From Salvelinus alpinus (Eukaryota > Chordata > Actinopteri > Salmoniformes > Salmonidae): DNA of 64,000 nt. The stretch spans positions 87,396,861 to 87,460,860 of the forward strand of contig NC_092087.1 of the NCBI RefSeq assembly GCF_045679555.1. Direction: 5' to 3'. Under the pieces are notes generated by a model. The model searched no databases, had not been told where the DNA came from, and saw nothing but the letters and a program-made list of their open reading frames with translations. Position numbers and translations under genes: made by a program. Positions 1-11,476 of the stretch are shown one piece after another. Numbering within the stretch: position 1 is the first letter of the stretch; each line of letters opens with the position of its first letter.

Positions 1-299
1 ACAAGGATCATTTTGCTATTTGATTTTGAATTTTAAGGCCCCTTGAAGTATTAAAAAAATATATGAAAAAATGATTTTATGAAAACATTTATTTGGCCTT
101 ACTGCTATTAGCTCATACAAACTTATTGAATAACAGATTCACTACATGGAATAACAGATAGTCCCCCCCAAACAATCTAAAGGAAGTTTATTCTGAAGTG
201 TCAGTCCTATATCTGAGAAATCAGGAAACAAACATTTTTTTATATATATATTGTTTTACACGTATTTAACCCCTTATTTTGGGCACTAAACAGTCTCCA
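1..299. other. AT-rich flank, no gene seen
   Basis: AT-rich sequence with short A and T runs and a TATATA stretch near 241-250. I see no coding signal, RNA gene or repeat family here. It lies upstream of the LINE copy and may be the host flank of a 5'-truncated insertion. Confidence 0.5.
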
Positions 300-3200
300 T
301 ATATGGGGGGCGGTGTTGCAATCTACTGCAAAGATTGCCTGCAGAGTTCTGTTTTACTATCCAGGTCTGTTCCCAAACAATTTGAACTTCTACTTTTAAA
401 TCCACCTCTCTAAAAACAAGTCTCTCACCGTTGTCGCCTGCTATAGACCACCCTCTGCCCCCAGCTGTGCTCTGGACACCATATGTGAACTGATTGCCCC
501 CCATCTATCTTCAGAGCTTGTGCTGCTAGGCGACCTAAATTGGAACATGCTTAACACCCCAGCCATCCTACAATCTAAGCTTGATGCCCTCAATCTCACA
601 CAAATCATCAATGAACCTACCAGGTACCACCCCAATTCCGTAAACACGGGTACCCTCATAGATATCATCCTAACCAACTTGCCCTCCAAATACACCTCTG
701 CTGTTTTCAACCAAGATCTCAGCGATCACTGCCTCATTGCCTGCATCCGTAATGGGTCAGCGGTCAAACGACCTCCACTCATCACTGTCAAACGCTCCCT
801 GAAACACTTCAGCGAGCAGGCCTTTCTAATCGACCTGGCCGAGGTATCCTGGAAGGATATTGATCTCATCCCGTCAGTAGAGGATGCCTGGATATTTTTT
901 TTAAATGCCTTCCTCACCATCTTGAATAAGCATGCCCCATTCAAGAAATTTAGAACCAGGAACAGATATAGCCCTTGGTTCTCTCCTGACCTGACTGCCC
1001 TTAACCAACAGAAAAACATCCTATGGCGTTCTGCATTAGCATCAAACAGCCCCCGTGATATGCAACTTTTCAGGGAAGCTAGAAACCAATATACACAGGC
1101 AGTTAGAAAAGCCAAGGCTAGCTTTATCAAGCAGAAATTAGCTTCCTGCAACACAAACTCAAAAAAGTTCTGGGACACTGTTATGTCCATGGAGAATAAG
1201 AACACCTCCTCCCAGCTTCCAACTGCACTGAAGATAGGAAACATTGTCACCACCGACAAATCCACTATAATTGAGAATTTCAATAAGCATTTTTCTACGG
1301 CTGGCCATGCTTTCCACCTGGCTACCCCTACCCCGGTCAACAGCACTGCCCTCCCCTCTGCTACTCGCCCAAGCCTTCCCCAATTCTCTTTCTCCCAAAT
1401 ACAGTCAGCTGATGTTCTGAAAGAGCTGCAAAATCTGGACCCTTACAAATCAGCCGGGCTAGATAATCTGGACCCTTTCTTTCTAAAACTATCTGCTGAA
1501 ATTGTTGCCACCCCTATTACTAGCCTTTTCAACCTCTCTTTCGTGTCATCTGAAAGCAGCTGCGGTTATCCCCCTCTTCAAAGGGGGGGACACTCTTGAC
1601 CCTAACAGCTACAGACCTATATCTATCCTACCCTGCCTTTCTAAGGTCTTCGAAAGCCAAGTCAACAAACAGATTACCGACCATTTCGAATCCCACCATA
1701 CCTTCTCCGCTATGCAATCTGGTTTCAGAGCTGGTCATGGGTGCACCTCAGCCACGCTCAGGTCATAAACGATATCTTAACCGCCATCGATAGGAAACAA
1801 TACTGTGCAGCCGTATTCATTGACCTGGCCAAGGCTTTTGACTCTGTCAATCACCACATCCTCATCGGCAGACTCGACAGCCTTGGTTTCTCTAATGATT
1901 GCCTCGCCTGGTTCACCAACTACTTCTCTGATCGAGTTCAGTGTGTCAAATCGGAGGGTCTGTTGTCCGGGCCTCTGGCAGTCTCTATGGGGGTGCCACA
2001 GGGTTCAATTCTTGGACCGACTCTCTTCTCTGTATACATCAATGATGTCGCTCTTGCTGCTGGTGATTCTCTGATCCACCTCTACGCAGACGACACTATT
2101 CTGTATACTTCTGGCCCTTCTTTTGACACTGTGTTAACAACCCTCCAGGCGAGCTTCAATGCCATACAACTCTCCTTCCGTGGCCTCCAATTGCTCTTAA
2201 ATACAAGTAAAATTAAATGCATGCTCTTCAACCGATCGCTGCCTGCACCTGCCCGCCTGTCCAACATCACTACTCTGGACGGCTCTGACTTAGAATATGT
2301 GGACAACTACAAATACCTAGGTGTCTGGTTAGACTGTAAACTCTCCTTCCAGACTCACATCAAACATCTCCAATCCAAAGTTAAATCTAGAATTGGCTTC
2401 CTATTCCGCAACAAAGCATCCTTCACTCATGCTGCCAAACATACCCTTGTAAAACTGACCATCCTACCAATCCTCGACTTCGGTGATGTCATTTACAAAA
2501 TAGCCTCCAAAACCCTACTCAATAAATTGGATGCAGTCTATCACAGTGCCATCCGTTTTGTCACCAAAGCCCCATATACTACCCACCACTGCGACCTGTA
2601 CACTCTCGTTGGCTGGCCCTCGCTTCCTACTCGTCGCCAAACCCACTGGCTCCAGGTCATCTACAAGACCCTGCTAGGTAAAGTCCCCCCTTATCTCAGC
2701 TCGCTGGTCACCATAGCAGCACCTACCTGTAGCACGCGCTCCAGCAGGTATATCTCTCTCATCACCCCCAAAACCAATTCTTCCTTTGGCCGCCTCTCCT
2801 TCCAGTTCTCTGCTGCCAATGACTGGAACGAACTACAAAAATCTCTGAAACTGGAAACACTTATCTCCCTCACTAGCTTTAAGCACCAGCTGTCAGAGCA
2901 GCTCATAGATTACTGCACCTGTACATAGCCCATCTATAATTTAGCCCAAACAACTACCTCTTTACCTACTGTATTTATTTTGCTCCTTTGCACCCCATTA
3001 TTTCTATCTCTACTTTACACTTTCTTCCACTGCAAACCAACCATTCCAGTGTTTTTTTCTTATTTTTTACTTGCTATATTGTATTTACTTCGCCACCATG
3101 GCCTTTTTTATATTTCTATTTATTTATATATATATTTTGTTTGCCTTCACCTCCCTTATCTCACCTCACTTGCTCACATTGTATATAGACTTATTTTTCA

Positions 3201-3352
3201 CTGTATTATTGACTGTATGTTTGTTTTACTCCATCTGTAACTATGTGTTGTTGTATGTGTCGAACTGCTTTGCTTTATCTTGGCCAGGTCGCAATTGTAA
3301 ATGAGAACGTGTTCTCAATTTGCCTACCTGGTTAAATAAAGGTGAAATAAAA
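300..3352 (+). mobile_element. Non-LTR retrotransposon (LINE), 5'-truncated
   Basis: A 3-kb LINE copy of the endonuclease plus reverse transcriptase type. It opens inside the endonuclease domain (CYRPP near 438-455, GDLNW near 529-543, SDHCL near 721-735), runs through the reverse transcriptase, and ends after the stop at 2926-2928 in a roughly 400-base 3' UTR. The 3' end is a short tail of the form GGTTAAATAAAGGTGAAATAAAA followed by A/T repeat. The same protein and the same tail occur on the other strand at 47356-48421, so this is a multicopy family within the window. The clade is L2/Rex1-like in the broad Jockey/CR1 group; I cannot fix the family name without a library search. Confidence 0.9.
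412..2928 (+). pseudogene. LINE ORF2 (endonuclease-reverse transcriptase), frameshifted
   Basis: The protein encoded would cut target DNA and copy LINE RNA into it. Seen in order: the endonuclease C-terminal half (GDLNW, then SDHCLIACI), a basic linker with a WFSPDL motif, then reverse transcriptase with FIDLAKAFDSVNHH (block A, near 1816-1857), GVPQGSILGP (block B, near 1990-2019) and LYADDTILY (catalytic block C, near 2080-2106), and a conserved C-terminal part. The reading frame breaks twice. Near 1550-1560 a short stretch is missing before AAAVIPLFKGG. Near 1759 one base is missing, so TL/VINDIL are in different frames. The YADD box is intact but the copy cannot make one full protein. Further in-frame damage is likely before 412. 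Confidence 0.88.
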
Positions 3353-3686
3353 AAATATATATATATATACTTCCAGAATGATTTTCAACTGGTACTGGGG
3401 GACCAACCAACATATGTGTTAGTGAGAATCTCACCTTAACACAGAGGGGTTATAGTAGTGTGTAGTCCAAACTGGACACGACAGACAGAAGTCGGCTGTA
3501 CCAACTTCAGACGAGTCCCAAAACGCTAGTCGAGGTCGTAGAGCAAAACGAAGAACACCATCATGTTCATGAGAGTCTCATCTTTCCACCGAGGGGTTTG
3601 TAGGCCAAACCGTTCAAACGATTTTGCGAGAAGACCATTTTTCGAGATGTCTCATGGTCTGACAAACACTGTTCTAGCTCTGTCAC
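3353..3686. other. Intergenic sequence with short TA repeat
   Basis: Begins with a short TA run just after the LINE tail. The rest is low-copy sequence leading into the 38/47-bp minisatellite. A short open frame near 3563-3757 runs into that tandem repeat and has no recognisable domain, so I do not call a gene. Confidence 0.4.
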
Positions 3687-4047
3687 AGCCGATGTGGAAG
3701 TATTACATCGGTGGATTGAGACGCAGCCGATGTGGAAGTGTTACATCGGTGGATTGAGACGCAGCCGATGTGGAAGTGTTACATCGGTGGATGCGGTGGA
3801 TTGAGACGCAGCTGATGTGGAAGTTTTACATCGGTGGATGCGGTGGATTGAGACGCAGCCGATGTGGAAGTGTTACATCGGTGGATACGGTGGATTGAGA
3901 CGCAGCCGATGTGGAAGTGTTACATCGGTGGATACGGTGGATTGAGACGCAGCCGATGTGGAAGTGTTACATCGGTGGATGCGGTGGATTGACACGCAGC
4001 CGATGTGGAAGTGTTACATCGGTGGATGCGGTGGATTGAGACGCAGC
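3687..4047. repeat. 38/47-bp minisatellite with palindromic core
   Basis: About eight tandem units. The first two are spaced 38 bp; later ones are 47 bp because a 9-bp GCGGTGGAT-type segment is added. Each unit carries CCGATGT and ACATCGG separated by about nine bases, which are exact reverse complements and could form a small hairpin. One unit has a change in the left arm (CTGATGT). Confidence 0.92.
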
Positions 4048-4283
4048 CCAATGCAAAAAGATCTCTAGCTTAAACTGACAGATTGTATTAGATTTCTGCG
4101 TGGGAGCGGACATCGACTCTGGGGGGTTAAAACTAAAATATCACTGGGTTGGAACTTGTAACCTTCTGAACCAGAGGCAGATACTTACGGCCTTCCACCA
4201 CCACGTCCACATCACCCAGCTAAACCCAAACCTACTGGAAGGTAACAGCGCTCACTCTGGCCCCTAGTGGATCGTTTCCACGT

Positions 4284-4426
<143 letters not shown>

Positions 4427-4494
4427 GTTTTTGGTTTTACTATCCAAGTGGTGACATTTCCCCCGGTTTGCACAAGGTAAAAGGCTATTTTAGG

Positions 4495-4622
4495 CTGAGC
4501 GGTAAGGTTTAGGGTTGGGATTACAGCTAAGGTTAGGGTTAGAATTAGGGTTAGGAATGGGGTTAGGGACAATGGGATTTTGAATGGAAATCAGTTGTTT
4601 GGTCCCCACAAGGATAATAAAA
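4495..4622. repeat. GGTTAG-rich dispersed repeat
   Basis: Degenerate GGGTTAG-like motifs followed by a GGTCCCCACAAGGAT end. The same combination occurs at 38605-38700 and 39360-39500, so it is a dispersed element fragment rather than a telomere. Confidence 0.6.
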
Positions 4623-4718
4623 CAAACATGTTCTCATGATGATCTCTTTATAATCGCTTTTTTATTGTTATGTTATTATGCACCTGAAGTTATTGATAAG
4701 TGATGCAAGACACAAGAA

Positions 4719-4858
4719 GTGGATGGAGGAACACACACAAGAGGTGGATGGAGGAACACACACAAGAGGTGGATGGAGGAACACACACAAGAGGTGGATG
4801 GAGGAACACACACAAGAGGTGGATGGAGGAACACACACAAGAGGTGGATGGAGGAACA
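4719..4858. repeat. 25-bp minisatellite
   Basis: About six near-identical 25-bp units of the form GGATGGAGGAACACACACAA plus GAGGT. Confidence 0.95.
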
Positions 4859-4882
4859 CCGTGTATGTAGCATGATATTCAG

Positions 4883-5595
4883 TCATCCATCTCTCAGTCA
4901 TCTATTCAACCATCCATCTTTCAGTCATCTATTCAACCATCCATCTTTCAGTCATCTATTCAACTATCCATCTTTCAGTCATCTATTCAACCATCCATCT
5001 TTCAGTCATCTATTCAATCATCCATCTTTCAGTCATCTATTCAACCATCCATCTTTCAGTCATCTATTCAACCATCCATCTTTCAGTCATTTATTCAACC
5101 ATCCATCTTTCAGTCATCTATTCAATCATCCATCTTTCAGTCATCTATTCAATCATCCATCTTTCAGTCATCTATTCAATCATCCATCTTTCAGTCATCT
5201 ATTCAACCATCCATCTTTCAGTCATCTATTCAACCATCCATCTTTCAGTCATCTATTCAACCATCCATATTTCAGTAATCTATTCAACCATCCATCTTTC
5301 ACTCATCTATTCAACCATCCATCTTTCAGTCATCTATTCAACCATCCATCTTTCACTCATCTATTCAACCATCCATCTTTCACTCATCTATTCAACCATC
5401 CATCTTTCAGTCATCTATTCAACCATCCATCTTTCACTCATCTATTCAACCATCCATCTCTCACTCATCTATTCAACCATCCATCTCTCAGTCATCTATT
5501 CAACCATCCATCTTTCACTCATCTATTCAACCATCCATCTTTCAGTCATCTATTCAACCATCCATCTTTCACTCATCTATTCAACCATCCATCTT
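4883..5595. repeat. 27-bp minisatellite
   Basis: About 26 units of 27 bp built on CCATCTTTCAGTCATCTATT. Because 27 is divisible by three, it stays open as a repeated NHPSFSHLF peptide, but it has no start context, splice signal or composition suggesting a real protein. Variants CAGTCA and CACTCA alternate in the second half. Confidence 0.96.
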
Positions 5596-5917
5596 AAGAT
5601 GGCTAGGTGAGACGGCCACAGATCACAGTCAAATACACATTCCTTTCCAGCTAAACAAATATAGCTTTTGGGGAAAAAAGAACATCTACATAAAATCTAT
5701 TAATAAAAGATCTGGAACAGTAACTTTGTACACATGAAGGTACCATAACCCTTTCTGATGGAAAAACACAAATGTGAAAAACTGCTGGATAAAAAGCTGG
5801 AAATAAACGCTTCTTCTTCTCTCGTCCAACTCATTATGGAACTGTCATGCCAAACATGAGCACAAACTGATCTGGGACCAGATCTATCACCATATCAAAA
5901 TCTACCGTCTAACACTC
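5596..5917. other. Intergenic, no gene seen
   Basis: Low-copy AT-rich sequence between the 27-bp array and a MITE fragment. No domain, RNA gene or repeat family recognised. Confidence 0.4.
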
Positions 5918-6008
5918 TGCCTGAGTCCCAAATGACAGCCTGTTCCCTACATAGTGCACTACTTTTGACCAGAGCCCTATGCACTCAAGAGGGATCCATT
6001 TGGGATGC
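5918..6008. mobile_element. Degenerate copy of palindromic MITE
   Basis: Carries GTCCCAAATGACAGCC, CATAGTGCACTACTTTTGAC and CATTTGGGATGCA. These are diverged forms of the arms of the better-preserved element at 6357-6446. Confidence 0.6.
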
Positions 6009-6149
6009 ACTCGCTGTCTAACACTCCTGTAAATGATCAAATAACGATTGTGTTATCAGAGCTTTTTGTAGAATGAGAATTGCAGTATTTCGGGAGCTGT
6101 TTGACAATCTTGTCAGAGAGAACAAAAGACTGGAGTTATCGGAGCAGAC

Positions 6150-6252
<103 letters not shown>

Positions 6253-6356
6253 ACACAGAGCATTAAATAGAAAAATGAATATGAGTCTGTCTGCAACCAA
6301 ACATTGGCTGATCCCTCCTTGTCTCAAATGACACTTTTATCTTCCCAGGCTGAGCC

Positions 6357-6446
6357 TCCAAATGGCACCCTATTCCCTACATAAAGCACTACTTTGACCC
6401 AAACGTAGTGCACTATATAGGGAATAGGGTGCCATTTGGGATGCAA
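6357..6446. mobile_element. Short palindromic MITE
   Basis: A near-palindrome. The left arm AAATGGCACCCTATTCCCTA (6360 on) is matched by TAGGGAATAGGGTGCCATTT on the right (ending 6436), and the inner parts TAAAGCACTAC and GTAGTGCACTA also pair. No coding capacity. The superfamily is undetermined. Confidence 0.75.
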
Positions 6447-6718
6447 CCCCAGTCAAGGGAAGAACACTAAAACAACAGTTGGGAGGTGGATCATTGTTGC
6501 TAACAGACTGACAGGCACCTCAAATTGTGAGATTTGATGGACAAACGTGTCTGTCATTGGATCACACTCATAGGGAGCCAAGGGCTATGTGACAATATTC
6601 TCTTGGCTTAACTAGCTTCCTTTCCTCATCTCCTTTCCTTAAAATGTCCCCTAATAGGTGAGAGGGATGGTTGAGTTCGAAACATACCACTTCCACCAAC
6701 ACAACAAAGAGGGAGGAC

Positions 6719-6781
6719 GAAAGGAAGGACATCAAGGAAGAAAGGAAGGACATCAAGGAAGGAAGGAAGGAAGGAAGGAAC
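6719..6781. repeat. Polypurine (GGAA)n tract
   Basis: GAAGGA/GGAAGGAA-type purine run on the + strand with two ACATCAAGGA interruptions. Confidence 0.85.
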
Positions 6782-6799
6782 AACCAATCCCACCTCTCT

Positions 6800-7149
6800 C
6801 CCATTCAAACAGACCAAACTCCAAGCACAACAAGGACCATAGAAATGGAATGGATGATATGTCTATGTTCAGGACCATGGAGAGCGCCACGTGACTAGGC
6901 TTGTTTCAGCGCCTGACCTAGTCCTCAGCCTGGAGCATGGATACATTGCCGGAAGCAAACCGCATGTCTCGAGTGAATACCTGTCTACATGTTTTCACCT
7001 CTCTCAATATATTTGACTATAAATGGAGGAGAGGAGATGAGGAGAGACGGAGCTACCTTAGACTATTGAGATGCAGCCCTCGTCCGCTAACCAACAACAG
7101 ACTGTCCATCATTCGTCAGAAACAACACCCTAAAATCAACAGTGATTAG
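6800..7149. other. Low-copy sequence, weak open frame
   Basis: A 70-codon open frame occurs on the + strand at 6937-7149. Its product has no recognisable domain and I find no supporting signal. I see no repeat family here. Confidence 0.3.
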
Positions 7150-7480
7150 ACGCCTCATTCATTCATTTTCCGCTCGTGCCATTATCCCAGGGCGCCCTTA
7201 ACAGTGACCTTGGTCGGTTGCCCGTGGCGCGAGAGCCGGCAGAATTTATGACTAGGCAGGGAAATTATCCATATCGGTGGATCCCATTTCTCCCATTGCT
7301 CGTCAAACTACCGCGCGGGGTCCGGGATGGATCGGACGGTTAAACCGCCGCTGCTGACTCATCAAATCAGGTCACGCTGCGCGCGTTGTGTCATTTAATT
7401 AAAAACCCCGCTACGGGGAAAGAAGTTTATTACTGGCCGATCTGTCCGATTATTTCAGTTTGAAACACATCTGATTGTCC
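7150..7480. promoter_or_regulatory. GC/CpG-richer patch, possible regulatory element
   Basis: This stretch is clearly richer in C, G and CpG (GGCGCGAGAGCCGGC, CCGCGCGGGGTCCGGG, CGCTGCGCGCG) than the AT-rich surroundings. It lies 290 bp or more downstream, in transcription direction, of the candidate - strand first exon at 7771-7843, so it would be in that gene's first intron. No transcription-factor assignment is made; the regulatory role is inference. Confidence 0.35.
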
Positions 7481-7770
7481 TCCACTTTGCTTTGTGCGTC
7501 CAGCACCGTTTCCACGCTGTTAGGCTACCAAATAAGAGGTTGATTTCAGTCATTGATGGGCCACCAAATGAAGCACATAATTTACATCATGATTATTATT
7601 ATTATTATTATTATAAGGACGTCATATCCAGAGACCAAAGAAGATAGCCTACCAAAAGCCAGGTCAGCAAACTAACAAAACCAACATACTTCAACTAGTA
7701 TACATTTTCACATTTTTCATCCATTGCAATTATTAATCCAAAACGAAAATGAAAAGTATTATTTACTTAC

Positions 7771-7843
7771 CTGTGAGCGGATCATAAGACCCGTCTAGTT
7801 CCCGGGAGTCAGAAAAGCTCTGATCCCGACTTTTCTCCTTCAT
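7771..7843 (-). CDS. Candidate first coding exon of an unidentified gene
   Basis: On the - strand an ATG (7841-7843) with A at -3 is preceded by an in-frame TAA six codons upstream. It opens 24 codons, MKEKSRDQSFSDSRELDGSY then DPLT, and ends at a textbook splice donor, CAG|GTAAGT (exon end 7771), leaving phase 1. The peptide is hydrophilic and charged, with no signal sequence, and I do not recognise it. The sequence upstream is richer in CpG, as expected of a vertebrate promoter. No second exon on the - strand is visible before the window start, so the gene would continue beyond position 1. The LINE and minisatellites in between would lie in its first intron. It could also be a chance ORF next to a donor-like site. 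Confidence 0.45.
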
Positions 7844-8480
7844 GTTCGGGAGAAGTGCTTACCAAACCCCTGGTGAAATATCCCTCTCGCTCTCCTTCTC
7901 CCTTGGTTCCAGGATTAATCACTCCGGTTCATTCCAGCTACATTTCACACATTATTCAAAGGTAAAAGGGAAAATAACCAAATTCTCTTAAAAAAAACAC
8001 TGAATCAAATATTTGTCGTAGTTTTCCTTTCCCGTTCGACAGAAGAACACCAACTTCGGCGACAGTGAACAGTCAACTGCTCTCGAAGCTCGCACGTCCT
8101 CACGCTGCGCACCCCGGTCTACATGTAAACAACCTCGCACCGAGCCAGTTAGACAACTAGCTTCACAGCACAGTCTACAGCTTACCCACAAAACTTCAAT
8201 TAAACCTCTAAATAATACAGATGGTTACTTTATAGGATACATAATAATGACATTCTGTTGGTTGAAGTCGTCAACTCTTGTTGTAATTCCGTTGGTTCCT
8301 GACATTTGTTTCGTATATCGACTGAGGATAAAAGAGAGAAATTAGCAGTTGACCTCAGATGTCTTTGAGAAAAACCCACTCAGCTCAACGGCTGTAGACA
8401 ATGGACTGCATCTGACGGTGAGAATCACCCCGCAGAGACAGAGCGTGGCTCCCAAGTGGAATCCTATTCCCTGTATACTG
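7844..8480 (-). promoter_or_regulatory. Possible 5' UTR/promoter of the candidate exon
   Basis: Moderately CpG-containing sequence (for example CTTCGGCGACAG and ACGCTGCGCACCCCGG near 8055-8120) lies directly upstream of the - strand ATG at 7843. No TATA box is obvious. Inference from position and composition only. Confidence 0.3.
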
Positions 8481-8486
8481 CCAGCG

Positions 8487-8716
8487 GTGGAAAAGTACCC
8501 AACTGTCATACTTGAGTAAAAGTAGATTCCTTAATAGAAAATGACTCAAGTAAAAGTGAAAGTCACCCAGTAAAATACTACTAGAGTAAAAGTATTTGGT
8601 TTTAAATATGCTTTAAATATACTCAAACTCCTTATATGAAGCAAACCAGACAATTTAATTATGGATACCCAGGGGCGCCCTCCAACACTCAGACATCATT
8701 TACAAACAAAGCATTT
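8487..8716 (+). mobile_element. hAT-like non-autonomous element, 5' portion
   Basis: Starts CAGCGGTGGAAAAGTACCC and continues with AGTAAAAGTA motifs typical of an abundant teleost non-autonomous hAT-like repeat. There is no opposite terminus before the assembly gap: the element runs without a break into the 53-bp minisatellite. The family call is from recognition of the terminal sequence and is not proven. Confidence 0.55.
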
Positions 8717-11376
8717 GTGTTTAGTGAGTCCTCCAGATCAGAGGCAGTAGGGATGATCAGGGATGTTCTCTGTTTAGTGAGTCCGCCAGATCAGAGGCAG
8801 TAGGGATGATCAGGGATGTTCTCTGTTTAGTGAGTCCGCCAGATCAGAGGCAGTAGTGGTGATCAGGGATGTTCTCTGTTTAGTGAGTCCGCCAGATCAG
8901 AGGCAGTAGTGGTGATCAGGGATGTTCTCTGTTTAGTGAGTCCGCCAGATCAGAGGCAGTAGGGATGATCAGGGATGTTCTCTGTTTAGTGAGTCCGCCA
9001 GATCAGAGGCAGTAGTGGTGATCAGGGATGTTCTCTGTTTAGTGAGTCCGCCAGATCAGAGGCAGTAGTGGTGATCAGGGATGTTCTCTGTTTAGTGAGT
9101 CCTCCAGATCAGAGGCAGTAGTGGTGATCAGGGATGTTCTCTGTTTAGTGAGTCCTCCAGATCAGAGGCAGTAGGGATGATCAGGGATGTTCTCTGTTTA
9201 GTGAGTCCGCCAGATAAGAGGCAGTAGGGATGATCAGGGATGTTCTCTGTTTAGTGAGTCCTCCAGATCAGAGGGAGTAGGGATGATCAGGGATGTTCTC
9301 TGTTTAGTGAGTCCTCCAGATCAGAGGGAGTAGGGATGATCAGGGATGTTCTCTGTTTAGTGAGTCCTCCAGATCAGAGGCAGTAGGGATGATCAGGGAT
9401 GTTCTCTGTTTAGTGAGTCCGCCAGATCAGAGGCAGGAGGGATGATCAGGGATGTTCTCTGTTTAGTGAGTCCTCCAGATTAGAGGCAGTAGGGATGTTC
9501 TCTGTTTAGTGAGTACTCCAGATCAGAGGCAGTAGGGATGATCAGGGATGTTCTCTGTTTAGTGAGTCCTCCAGATTAGAGGCAGTAGGGATGTTCTCTG
9601 TTTAGTGAGTACTCCAGATCAGAGGCAGTAGGGATGATCAGGGATGTTCTCTGTTTAGTGAGTCCGCCAGATCAGAGGCAGTAGGGATGATCAGGGATGT
9701 TCTCTGTTTAGTGAGTCCGCCAGATCAGAGGCAGTAGTGGTGATCAGGGATGTTCTCTGTTTAGTGAGTCCGCCAGCTCAGAGGCAGTAGTGGTGATCAG
9801 GGATGTTCTCTGTTTAGTGAGTCCGCCAGATCAGAGGCAGTAGTGGTGATCAGGGATGTTCTCTGTTTAGTGAGTCCGCCAGATCAGAGGCAGTAGGGAT
9901 GATCAGGGATGTTCTCTGTTCAGTGAGTCCGCCAGATCAGAGGCAGTCAAGGAGATGATCAGGGATGCTCTCTCTGTGTTTAGTGAGTCCGCCAGATCAG
10001 AGGCAGTCAGTGGTGATCAGGGATGTTCTCTGTTTAGTGAGTCCGCCAGATCAGAGGGAGTAGGGATGATCAGGGATGTTCTCTGTTTAGTGAGTCCGCC
10101 AGATCAGAGGCAGGAGGGATGGTCAGGGATGTTCTCTGTTTAGTGAGTCCTCCAGATCAGAGGCAGTAGGGATGATCAGGGATGTTCTCTGTTTAGTGAG
10201 TCCGCCAGATCAGAGGTAGTAGGGATGATCAGGGATGTTCTCTGTTTAGTGAGTCCTCCAGATCAGAGGCAGTAGGGATGATCAGGGATGTTCTCTGTTT
10301 AGTGAGTCCGCCAGATCAGGAGGCAGTCAGGGATGGTCAGGGATGTTCTCTGGATTAGTGAGTCCGCCAGATCAGAGGCAGTAGTGGTGATCAGGGATGT
10401 TCTCTGTTTAGTGGAGTGCCGCCAGGATGCTAGGAGAAGGGGCAGTGAGGGATGGGTCAGGGATGTTCTCTGTTTAGTGAGTCCGCCAGATCAGAGGGAG
10501 TAGGGATGATCAGGGATGTTCTCTGTTTAGTGAGTCCGCCAGATCAGAAGGCAGTACAGGGATGCTGATCAGGGATGTTCTCTGTTTAGTGCAGTCCTCC
10601 AGATCAGAGGGAGTAGGGATGATCAGGGATGTTCTCTGTCCAGTGAGTGTTCCTCCAGATCAGAGGGAGTAGGGATGATCAGGGATGTTCTCTGTTTAGT
10701 GAGTCCTCCAGATCAGAGGCAGTAGGGATGATCAGGGATGTTCTCTGTTTAGTGAGTCCGCCAGATCAGAGGCAAGTCAGGTGGTGATCAGGGATGTTCT
10801 CTGTTTTAAGTGAGTCCGCCAGATCAGAGGCAGTAGTGGTGATCAGGGATGTTCTCTGTTTAGTGAGTCCGCCAGGATCAGAGGCAGTAGTGGTGATCAG
10901 GGATGTTCTCTGTTTAGTGAGTCCGCCAGATCAGAGGCAGTAGGGATGATCAGGGATGTTCTCTGTTTAGTGAGTCCGCCAGATCAGAGGCAGTAGTGGT
11001 GATCAGGGATGTTCTCTGTTTAGTGAGTCCGCCAGATCAGAGGCAGTAGTGGTGATCAGGGATGTTCTCTGTTTAGTGAGTCCTCCAGATCAGAGGCAGT
11101 AGGGATGATCAGGGATGTTCTCTGTTTAGTGAGTCCGCCAGATCAGAGGCAGTAGGGATGATCAGGGATGTTCTCTGTTTAGTGAGTCCGCCAGATCAGA
11201 GGCAGTAGGGATGATCAGGGATGTTCTCTGTTTAGTGAGTCCGCCAGATCAGAGGCAGTAGGGATGATCAGGGATGTTCTCTGTTTAGTGAGTCCGCCAG
11301 ATCAGAGGCAGTAGTGGTGATCAGGGATGTTCTCTGTTTAGTGAGTCCGCCAGATCAGAGGCAGTAGGGATGATCA
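8717..11376. repeat. 53-bp minisatellite, abuts assembly gap
   Basis: About 50 tandem 53-bp units built on TGTTTAGTGAGTCCGCCAGA and TCAGAGGCAGTAGGGATGAT. Common variants are CCGCC/CCTCC and TAGGGATG/TAGTGGTG; some units are shortened. Between about 9945 and 10800 there are many one-base insertions and odd unit forms not seen elsewhere. The array ends mid-unit at the N run, so its true length is unknown. Confidence 0.96.
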
Positions 11377-11476
11377 NNNNNNNNNNNNNNNNNNNNNNNN
11401 NNNNNNNNNNNNNNNNNNNNNNNNNNNNNNNNNNNNNNNNNNNNNNNNNNNNNNNNNNNNNNNNNNNNNNNNNNNN
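11377..11476. other. Assembly gap (100 N)
   Basis: Exactly 100 undetermined bases between two different minisatellites. A round-number gap usually marks unknown size, so neither array length nor the distance between the flanks can be trusted. Confidence 0.99.

Noticed and set aside
4495..4570. Telomere-like GGGTTAG motifs
   Set aside because: Irregular, short and part of a dispersed repeat also found at 38.6 and 39.4 kb, so not an interstitial telomere array.
4719..5597. Long open frame on the + strand with repeated NHPSFSHLF peptide
   Set aside because: It is a translation of 25-bp and 27-bp minisatellites. It has no start context, domain or splice support, and the 27-bp length alone keeps the frame open.
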